NCBI GenBank assembly: GCA_905193395.1 | Contig: CAJJOO010000132.1 | Coordinates: 1-5,125 of the forward strand | Direction: 5' to 3' | Source of the DNA: an uncultured Porphyromonadaceae bacterium | GTDB lineage: Bacteria > Bacteroidota > Bacteroidia > Bacteroidales > Muribaculaceae | Length of the DNA stretch: 5,125 bases | Part shown: in pieces, positions 1 to 5,125 of the stretch | Position numbering within the stretch: position 1 is the first letter of the stretch | Layout of the letters: each line of letters begins with the position of its first letter | The notes under the pieces: model-generated | The model's database searches: none | Told to the model about the DNA's origin: nothing | Seen by the model: the letters and a program-made list of their open reading frames with translations, nothing else | Made by a program: the position numbers and the translations under genes

Positions 1-1601
1 CCTTGCTTGGCGCTGTGGGCTGGCTGGTGTCGACCGAACCATACAGCGACGACTGGGCTTACAGTTGCGAAGTACCCGTCAAGGCCGACTACGACATGTG
101 GGACATCCGCGAGGCCCCGATTGAGAGTTTCAGCCAGGTGTGGCCTTCCATCGCCAACCACTGGATTTATGAGAATACACGCATCGGCAACATCGACCTG
201 ATCATGCTGCAACCGCTGCCGCGAACCGTTTCCACGGTTTTGTGTGGCGTCTTGATTGCGTTGATGCTATGGATGATATACGCCACTGCGCGTATGGATA
301 CCCACCGCCGTCCACTGCTGTGGACCGCTGCCGGAGTGATGTTGCTGTGGTGTGCGTTGCCGTGGTATAACCATTTCCAGTCGCTTGCCTATCAGTTGAA
401 TTATGTCCCGCCGTCTATTTTCGCCTGCCTGGTTGTGATGATGGCTCGCGGGCGCGGCTCGATTGCCGCTGCCACTGTCGTGAGCCTGATTGCGGGTCTG
501 TGTCACGAGGGCTTTGCCTGTGTTCTGCTGGCTTTTCTTGCCGTCATGTTCATTTGCGAGAGGTCTCTGCGCCAGCGGCTTGTGGCAATGGCAGTCGGGT
601 TGGTGGTATCGCTGGTCTTGGCCCTCATGGGAGGAACAGGAGTGCGGATGGCGGCTTCGGCCGGTATGGAACATACGCCGCTTAAATATCTGATAAATAC
701 GTATATCATTACGCTGTGGCCTCTGTGGCTGGCAATATTCCTGACTGTTTTGACTGTATTTGTCTATCGACGACGCGGCATTGATGCATGTCCGTTCCGG
801 AGACTGATGGCCCCGCTCTATGCCGCGGCCTTGTGTGGCGTGGCGATGACGGCCGTTCTGGCAGGCAGCGCGCGTTTCTTTTGGCCGGCTTATCTGTTCA
901 GTATATTGATAATTCTCGATAACATATATTTAATGTGCTGTCTGTCCCGGCCTTTTTTGTCCCCGCGCGTGCGTATTGTAGCGGCTTGTGCAGCCTGTGT
1001 GGTCTACGCGGCATGGCTGTTGTTTCTGGGCGTGGACCAATACCGTTCCGGGCGTCAGCAGCAACTGGCCGCAGAAATTGCCGTTAATGCCCTTTCGGGC
1101 GACGACGATGTTCTGTTTGTCGACGTTCTGCGTCCGGAGCAGACCAATCCGCTGCTTATGGACATGACGTCCTTTTCAGCATTATTTGAATACCATACCA
1201 ACTATATGTTTGCAGCGCGCTACGGTGGCCGCGGCCGCCGTTTTCTGGTACTTCCGGCCGAATATGCCGGGAAGACGTTCGATGAATTCCCGAGTGCCTC
1301 TGCCGACGGCAACGTGCGCGGAATATGGCCCCTTTTTGCCGTCAGAAAAATGCCTGTAGGCGCCTCGCCGGAGCGTGTCGGAGTGGATGTGGAGGTCGGT
1401 CCTGTGAAAAGTCCGCGCAATGCACTTGAAATTCTTCTGAGCCGGTTGTCGGGTCTTGGCGACAACGATTCGCGTACACTACGGATTTCTGCCCGGGCTA
1501 TGCCTGCATGCTATCGCGGCGACAGCATCACGCTGCTTTTCATGGGCGCTATGCCACGTACAGCAGTCGGCCGCGAGATTAAAAATATATCCTTCAGATG
1601 A
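1..1601 (+). CDS. GT-C-like polytopic membrane protein, paralog 1 (5'-partial)
   Basis: Probable membrane glycosyltransferase of the DUF6056/GtrII-like type; family assignment is from remembered motif resemblance and the activity is inferred. The reading frame is open to the left edge (first whole codon at base 3, a TTG that is probably an internal Leu). Alignment with the two downstream paralogs places the Asp-Asp pair (residues 16-17 here) at 39-40 of a full protein, so about 23 N-terminal residues are missing. Visible in order: end of membrane segment 1 (1-10); periplasmic loop with YSDDW (14-18) and H53-x4-N58-T-R60; about ten more membrane segments (near 75-94, 104-121, 134-147, 153-168, 170-185, 193-210, 232-255, 269-287, 293-312, 325-344); NYVPPS (133-138); HEGFA (168-172); FFWPA (292-296); then a soluble domain (345-532) carrying SADGNVRGIWP (433-443) and YRGDSI (504-509). 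Basic clusters at 96-103, 185-192, 255-267 and 313-324 mark the cytoplasmic side. It differs from its neighbours in having NTR instead of NGR. The stop overlaps the next start. Confidence 0.88.
   Translation, partial: LLGAVGWLVSTEPYSDDWAYSCEVPVKADYDMWDIREAPIESFSQVWPSIANHWIYENTRIGNIDLIMLQPLPRTVSTVLCGVLIALMLWMIYATARMDTHRRPLLWTAAGVMLLWCALPWYNHFQSLAYQLNYVPPSIFACLVVMMARGRGSIAAATVVSLIAGLCHEGFACVLLAFLAVMFICERSLRQRLVAMAVGLVVSLVLALMGGTGVRMAASAGMEHTPLKYLINTYIITLWPLWLAIFLTVLTVFVYRRRGIDACPFRRLMAPLYAAALCGVAMTAVLAGSARFFWPAYLFSILIILDNIYLMCCLSRPFLSPRVRIVAACAACVVYAAWLLFLGVDQYRSGRQQQLAAEIAVNALSGDDDVLFVDVLRPEQTNPLLMDMTSFSALFEYHTNYMFAARYGGRGRRFLVLPAEYAGKTFDEFPSASADGNVRGIWPLFAVRKMPVGASPERVGVDVEVGPVKSPRNALEILLSRLSGLGDNDSRTLRISARAMPACYRGDSITLLFMGAMPRTAVGREIKNISFR
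1598..1601 (+). other. ATGA stop/start overlap between paralogs 1 and 2
   Basis: The ATG of the second gene shares bases with the TGA of the first, the classic arrangement for translational coupling by terminating ribosomes. Upstream (1580-1597) there is an A/T-rich run but no Shine-Dalgarno-like purine motif, as is usual in Bacteroidota. This junction and the aligned N-termini of the paralogs together support this start. Confidence 0.85.
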
Positions 1602-3334
1602 AAAAACCGAGTTCCGTAACAGCCCGCATTGACCGTGCTTTTTTCGTGGCGGCACTGATACTCACATTTCTGGGATCCGTGGGGTGGCTGGTATTCACGG
1701 CCCATAATTCCGACGATATCTGTTATCTCCATAAGTTGCCCGGGTCGCCGACTGACGGTCACGATTACTGGAGCGTGACAGAACCTGCAATCGAGACCTT
1801 TTCCGACGCGCTTGAATCCGTCCGCGACCACTATCTCACCATCAACGGCCGGATACCGAATCTTTTGGTAATCCTTACATTGAATTTTGTGCCGCGTCCG
1901 GTGCTGATGGTCATTTGTGCCGCGATGCTGGCACTGATGTCGTGGATGCTGTTCCTTGTAGGACGCAGCGGGCGGCGGCGACCGATGGTCTGGACTGTCG
2001 CGGGAGTGGTGATGCTGTGGTGTGTTTTCCCCTGGCACGACAATTTTCAGTGTTATGATTATCTGGTGAACTATCTGCTGCCGTCGATTCTGATGCTTGC
2101 GGCGTTGCAGTTCTGCCGACGGGTCCGTACCCTCCGGCATTTTGTGTGGCTGAGTCTGCTGTTGCTGTTTATGGGCCTGTGTCACGAAGGATTTGCTGTT
2201 GTAACCGGAACTTACTTCGCGATTATGGTGCTCCTCCGGCCCAAACGACGGAAGTTGTATCTCCTTCTTGTGGCTGTATGCATATTGTCGGTGGGCTTCA
2301 CGTTGATTAGCGGCACCGCCCGGCGAGTCGAGACCGTTGATATGTCTGCAGCATCATTCGAGGGAGTCGCCTTCCATTTTCTTGTAGGCTCGTGGCCATT
2401 GTTTTTGTCGGCTGTAGTTATCACAGTGACGGCCGCTATTCTGCATGCGCGCCGTCGTAAGACCTTCCTGCGGCTGACGCTCCCGATGTGGTTCGCTGCC
2501 ATTATTTGGGTTTTGCCGGCGGCCGTGCTCAGTAGGGAGGTCCGCTCGCTGTGGCCCTCATATATTCTTGCAGTTGTGATTATGCTTCTCGCTGTGGATT
2601 ACGGCCTCAGACCGCGCCGCGTCCGGCCAGCCGGACTTTCCTTTGCCGGCTTGTTTCTGCTGGCATACGCCGTTTGGCTCGCCTCGCTCGCCCTTGCGGC
2701 AAACCTCAGCGGCCGGCGCATGCAGGCCTTTCTCAATGTCCTTGATACGACCCGCAGCAATGTCGTTTTTGCTGATTTGACTCCAAACGACAATCTGCCG
2801 TTCTGGCTGATGGAAGTGACCGGCGAGGGTGACCCACTGTCCGGTGTAAACTTTCGTTATGCCGGCCATGCAGGGTTAAATCCACCTGTGGTGCTGATAC
2901 TTCCTGCGAGTCTCGAAGGTACAGACTTCGATGACTGGCCTGCGGCCTCGGCCGACGGCGAGATACGCGGTGTATGGCCCATGTATGCCATGCGTCGCCG
3001 GCCGCCGGTGGTTCACCGTCCTGCGGCCGAAACGGTCCCTGTCACTGTCATTGGCGAGGGTTATCCGCCGTTGACCCACCGCAACCCTCTCTCGGTTTTG
3101 TTTGAAAAGGTCTCGCGGCATATCGGAATCAATGTCGACTCCATTGACCGCTGCGACGTGATGTATCCGGCTGTCTATCGAGGCGACAGCATTTACCTGA
3201 TGCACTTCTCGCCCCTTCCGCGTTCGCGGACCGGACGCCTGCGTTACCGCATCGAACTGCGCCAACCTTCCGAATCGGAAATGCTTTTCTATGAACCATT
3301 AAATCATGTATATTCCGATGAGAATCCGCAGTAA
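1598..3334 (+). CDS. GT-C-like polytopic membrane protein, paralog 2
   Basis: Complete gene, 578 residues, the longest of the three. Probable inner-membrane glycosyltransferase of the DUF6056/GtrII-like type; substrate unknown and activity inferred from topology. Basic N-terminus (1-13), then about 11 membrane segments (near 14-34, 101-121, 130-145, 160-172, 182-196, 199-214, 219-237, 257-282, 295-312, 319-337, 346-369). Basic clusters at 126-128, 174-180, 214-219, 284-288 and 338-343 sit on alternate loops, giving N-in and C-out. Periplasmic-side motifs: NSDD (37-40), H78-x4-NGR (83-85), NYLLPS (158-163), HEGFA (196-200) and RSLWPS (316-321). The C-terminal domain (370-578) carries FDDWPAASADG (444-454), RGVWP (457-461), a probable amphipathic helix around 496-512, YRGDSI (527-532) and LPRS (540-543). 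It has DDIC where the neighbours have DDW, and a polar tail of about 15-20 residues beyond the paralogs that runs over the start of the third gene. Confidence 0.9.
   Translation: MKKPSSVTARIDRAFFVAALILTFLGSVGWLVFTAHNSDDICYLHKLPGSPTDGHDYWSVTEPAIETFSDALESVRDHYLTINGRIPNLLVILTLNFVPRPVLMVICAAMLALMSWMLFLVGRSGRRRPMVWTVAGVVMLWCVFPWHDNFQCYDYLVNYLLPSILMLAALQFCRRVRTLRHFVWLSLLLLFMGLCHEGFAVVTGTYFAIMVLLRPKRRKLYLLLVAVCILSVGFTLISGTARRVETVDMSAASFEGVAFHFLVGSWPLFLSAVVITVTAAILHARRRKTFLRLTLPMWFAAIIWVLPAAVLSREVRSLWPSYILAVVIMLLAVDYGLRPRRVRPAGLSFAGLFLLAYAVWLASLALAANLSGRRMQAFLNVLDTTRSNVVFADLTPNDNLPFWLMEVTGEGDPLSGVNFRYAGHAGLNPPVVLILPASLEGTDFDDWPAASADGEIRGVWPMYAMRRRPPVVHRPAAETVPVTVIGEGYPPLTHRNPLSVLFEKVSRHIGINVDSIDRCDVMYPAVYRGDSIYLMHFSPLPRSRTGRLRYRIELRQPSESEMLFYEPLNHVYSDENPQ
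3306..3334 (+). other. 29-bp overlap between paralogs 2 and 3; start choice
   Basis: The third gene can start at ATG 3306 (29-bp overlap) or at the in-frame ATG 3318 (17-bp overlap). The first gives an N-terminus aligned residue for residue with paralog 2: DR at 12-13 and DD at 39-40 in both. It also follows an A/T-rich ATTAAATC stretch. The second gives MRIRSN, a cleaner basic cytoplasmic end. I prefer 3306 slightly. Either way the genes overlap in different frames, which suggests translational coupling. Confidence 0.65.
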
Positions 3335-5006
3335 TTTCGACCGCGTTTTTTATTGTATTGCAATATTTCTGACTTTTGTCACGGCTGCCGGTTGGCTCGT
3401 GCCCGGAGCGGATTATGCCGACGACTGGTGCTATCGTTACTGTGTGCCGGAACCTGCTGAAGGCAGGGAATTCTGGTTCGTGACAGAAGCACCTGTCACC
3501 ACTCTCGGCGATGCGCTGACCTCAATGCTGAATCATTTCCTTTATGTCAACGGGCGTCTGGCCAATCTTCTGGCGTTCCCGCTGTTGAATTTTACGCCGC
3601 GGCCTCTGTTGATGCTTTTCTGTGCGGGTGCAATCGCATTGATGCTGTGGATGATTTATGTATGCAGCCTCCATGGTCGTCGCCGTCCGCTCTTGTGGAC
3701 TGCCTCCGGAGTGTTTCTGCTATGGACTGCATTGCCGTGGTTCGAATACATGCAGTCATTCATATTTCAGATCAACTATGTTCCCCCATCGGTATTGATG
3801 CTTGCTGTGGTTTCGCTGTCGCGCCGCGGAAGTATGCTTCATGGCCGCAGGTTTGTCTGGTTGGCCCTCCTGACATTTGTGGCCGGATGGTGGCACGAAG
3901 GTTTTGCAATTCCGTTAGGCATGGCACTCTTTATCGCCGCGCTGCTGCGGCCGCACCGGCGCGGCGCCCGTATGCTTCTGGTGGCCATTCTGGTCCTGGC
4001 AGTAGTAACCGCTTTGTTGTCGGGAACGGCCTCACGCCTTGAACATAATATATCGAATATTCTCATGATTCGGTATCAGTTTTTCCGTGTGCTCATATCC
4101 TTGTGGCCTCTTGCCCTGGCTCTTGCTGTTATGGCGTTGTGCAGGCTGCGCTGTGAACGCCTGCTCTGGAAATCTTTCTTCCGCAGGGTCTTGCCCCTGT
4201 TTGTAGCCGCGGTTGCCTGGATTCCGTGTGCTCTCATCGTGAGCAGTACTTACCGCGCATTATGGCCTTCTTATCTGTTCTCTGTCGTAGTGATAATGGA
4301 TGGACTTGCAGTTCTGCTGCGCCGGAAGCCAGCCCGGCTTCCCTCGCGTGCAGGTATGCTGGCCGCAACAGCAGCAGTAGCGATATACGTGCTATGGGGC
4401 GCCGCTCTGACAAGTCTGGCCATTGACAGCGGACGGCGACTGCGTGCGCTTTTTGCTGCAGCCGGGTCTGCACCGCGTGAGGGCGGCGTGATTTTCGCTG
4501 ACCTTTGCATGAATGAGCAGATGCCCTGGTGGAACCTGGGCATGACCGGCGAGACGGCTGTTATGGAATCATTCGGCAACATGACTTTCGCTTCGAGTTT
4601 CGGGTACCGGCCTGAACGTGTGATGATATTGCCCGCAAGATTGCGGGGAAAGACCTTTGACCAATGGCCGGCCGTATCGGCCGACGGGTCTATCCGCGGG
4701 GTCTATCCTCTTTATGCTTCGAGACGAAATTTCAAGAGTGATAGCAACTGGTATGTCGAGGCGCATGTAGTCGGCGACGGCTATATCTCCCACCGCAGAC
4801 TCCTCGACATCGTATTCGAGAAACTGGTGCGTGCAGGAATCGGGAGCAAGCAGGCTGACAGTTTCAAGATAAATATGGATGTTGATACTCTCCTTATGAA
4901 CGGCGAAAAATTCAACATTCTTTTTATGACTCGGTTGCCACGTTCGTCGGGCGGTCGTCTGCACTACTCAATTGAGATCCCCGACAGCCTGACGCAGCCT
5001 GAATAA
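3306..5006 (+). CDS. GT-C-like polytopic membrane protein, paralog 3
   Basis: Complete gene, 566 residues, ending in TAA. Same architecture as the two upstream paralogs, so probably a third inner-membrane glycosyltransferase-like protein (DUF6056/GtrII-like; inferred, substrate unknown). Basic N-terminus, about 11 membrane segments (near 14-34, 100-120, 128-145, 158-171, 183-197, 199-214, 223-240, 262-280, 295-313, 319-337, 349-371) and a periplasmic C-terminal domain (372-566). Cytoplasmic basic loops: 124-127, 172-182, 215-222, 279-294, 338-348. Periplasmic-side motifs: YADDW (37-41), H77-x4-NGR (82-84), NYVPPS (157-162), HEGFA (197-201) preceded by Trp-Trp where the others have Leu-Cys, and RALWPS (317-322). 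The C-terminal domain has FDQWPAVSADG (451-461), RGVYP (464-468), VVGDGY (488-493), a helix near 499-511 and LPRS (544-547). The YRGDSI element of the other copies is replaced by MNGEKF (531-536). It is the last gene of the array in this window and is followed by A/T-rich non-coding DNA. Confidence 0.9.
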   Translation: MYIPMRIRSNFDRVFYCIAIFLTFVTAAGWLVPGADYADDWCYRYCVPEPAEGREFWFVTEAPVTTLGDALTSMLNHFLYVNGRLANLLAFPLLNFTPRPLLMLFCAGAIALMLWMIYVCSLHGRRRPLLWTASGVFLLWTALPWFEYMQSFIFQINYVPPSVLMLAVVSLSRRGSMLHGRRFVWLALLTFVAGWWHEGFAIPLGMALFIAALLRPHRRGARMLLVAILVLAVVTALLSGTASRLEHNISNILMIRYQFFRVLISLWPLALALAVMALCRLRCERLLWKSFFRRVLPLFVAAVAWIPCALIVSSTYRALWPSYLFSVVVIMDGLAVLLRRKPARLPSRAGMLAATAAVAIYVLWGAALTSLAIDSGRRLRALFAAAGSAPREGGVIFADLCMNEQMPWWNLGMTGETAVMESFGNMTFASSFGYRPERVMILPARLRGKTFDQWPAVSADGSIRGVYPLYASRRNFKSDSNWYVEAHVVGDGYISHRRLLDIVFEKLVRAGIGSKQADSFKINMDVDTLLMNGEKFNILFMTRLPRSSGGRLHYSIEIPDSLTQPE

Positions 5007-5013
5007 TGGATAT

Positions 5014-5043
5014 TATAGTATGGAATCTTGCACAGATACTATA
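5014..5043 (+). repeat. Inverted repeat, 8 bp, competing with the next hairpin
   Basis: TATAGTAT (5014-5021) and ATACTATA (5036-5043) are perfect inverted repeats separated by 14 bases. The right arm is the same segment that can pair with 5061-5072, so the two hairpins cannot form together. The arms are A/T-only apart from one G-C pair, so a chance origin in low-complexity DNA is quite possible. Confidence 0.4.
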
Positions 5044-5072
5044 TAATCGTGGTATCGTATATTATTAGTATC
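5035..5072 (+). terminator. A/T-rich hairpin, possible terminator or 3'-end structure
   Basis: Arm 5035-5047 (GATACTA, bulged T, ATAAT) is complementary to 5061-5072 (ATTAT then TAGTATC), giving 12 pairs with a single-base bulge and a 13-base loop. It lies 28 bases after the stop of the third gene. It has almost no G-C pairs and no following T-run, so it is a poor match to an intrinsic terminator. A role in 3'-end protection or regulation is equally possible. Confidence 0.3.
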
Positions 5073-5083
5073 GTATATAATAA
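5052..5083 (+). repeat. Tandem direct repeat, two 16-bp units
   Basis: Unit 1 (5052-5067) GTATCGTATATTATTA is followed at once by unit 2 (5068-5083) GTATCGTATATAATAA. They match at 14 of 16 positions; both differences are T to A changes in the second half. This could be a pair of binding sites about 1.5 helical turns apart or a simple local duplication. The unit overlaps the right arm of the hairpin at 5061-5072. Confidence 0.6.
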
Positions 5084-5105
5084 AGAAACGGTATAGAGAA
5101 AGCGG

Positions 5106-5125
5106 ATGTCGCTGCCGTTGTGGCA
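5106..5125 (+). CDS. Possible start of a further gene (3'-truncated by window)
   Basis: ATG at 5106 opens a frame reading MSLPLW to the window edge. It is preceded by a purine-rich GAGAAAGCGG and an in-frame TAG at 5094-5096. G+C rises again here, as expected at the beginning of coding sequence. It does not resemble the N-termini of the three paralogs. Only 20 bases are visible. Another open + strand frame (from 5084) and - strand frames cross the same bases, so this is a weak call. Confidence 0.2.

Larger units (their letters stand above)
5007..5105. other. A/T-rich intergenic region after the array
   Basis: About 100 bases whose composition changes abruptly from the G+C-rich genes to mostly A/T. 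It contains the hairpins and tandem repeat listed separately. I see no convincing Bacteroidota promoter (TTTG near -33 with TAnnTTTG near -7). A TTGCAC at 5028-5033 lies only 8 bases before TATAAT at 5042-5047, too close for a standard sigma-70 promoter. It probably combines the 3' end of the array transcript with the upstream region of whatever follows. Confidence 0.6.

Noticed and set aside
3..5. TTG as a genuine start codon for copy 1
   Set aside because: Starting here would remove most of the first membrane segment and the basic cytoplasmic N-terminus that both paralogs have; the frame is open to the edge and the Leu aligns inside the membrane segment.
267..674. Minus-strand open frame (135 codons) inside copy 1
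   Set aside because: His/Gln-rich antisense translation with no domain; copy 1 on the plus strand is supported by paralog alignment throughout this stretch.
1600..1606. Run of six A at the start of copy 2 as a possible frameshift or phase-variation site
   Set aside because: Six bases is short for slippage-based variation, and Lys-Lys codons after a start are common; no disrupted frame is seen.
1511..2185. Long minus-strand open frame (224 codons) spanning the copy 1/copy 2 junction
   Set aside because: Its translation is very rich in Gln, His and Arg with low-complexity runs and no recognisable domain. It lies entirely antisense to two well-supported paralogous genes, so it is a shadow frame.
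4569..4964. Minus-strand open frame (131 codons) inside copy 3
   Set aside because: Antisense to the conserved C-terminal domain of copy 3, with no homology signal of its own.
5028..5047. Sigma-70-like promoter TTGCAC ... TATAAT
   Set aside because: The spacer is only 8 bases, and Bacteroidota normally use a different consensus; the matches are expected by chance in such A/T-rich DNA.

Overview
The window looks like a piece of a Bacteroidota chromosome, most plausibly a gut Bacteroidales such as a Muribaculaceae-type organism. This is an inference. It rests on the gene family, the lack of Shine-Dalgarno motifs with A/T-rich stretches before the starts, and G+C that looks like the mid-50s by eye (not counted). 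Nothing in the window fixes a genus.

Nearly all of it (1-5006) is three tandem, same-strand paralogous genes. Each encodes a polytopic membrane protein of about 550-580 residues. The first (1-1601) is cut by the left edge and lacks about 23 N-terminal residues. The second (1598-3334) begins inside the stop codon of the first through an ATGA overlap. The third (3306-5006) overlaps the end of the second by 29 bp, or by 17 bp if an internal ATG is used. No intergenic promoter or terminator lies between them, so they read as one translationally coupled operon segment.

All three share the same plan. There is a cytoplasmic basic N-terminus, then about 11 membrane segments that fit the positive-inside rule, then a periplasmic C-terminal domain of about 190-210 residues. 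Five motifs lie on the predicted periplasmic side in every copy: an Asp-Asp pair after the first membrane segment, H-x4-N-G/T-R, N-Y-x2-P-S, H-E-G-F-A and W-P-S/A. This is the layout of GT-C-fold glycosyltransferases that use polyprenyl-phosphate sugars. The proteins resemble the uncharacterised DUF6056 / GtrII-like membrane proteins. No activity or sugar can be assigned from sequence alone. The three could act in sequence or with different specificities on one surface glycan.

The last 119 bases (5007-5125) are sharply A/T-rich. They hold overlapping inverted repeats and a tandem 16-bp repeat, and possibly the first codons of a further gene at 5106. No RNA genes, mobile elements or CRISPR arrays were seen.
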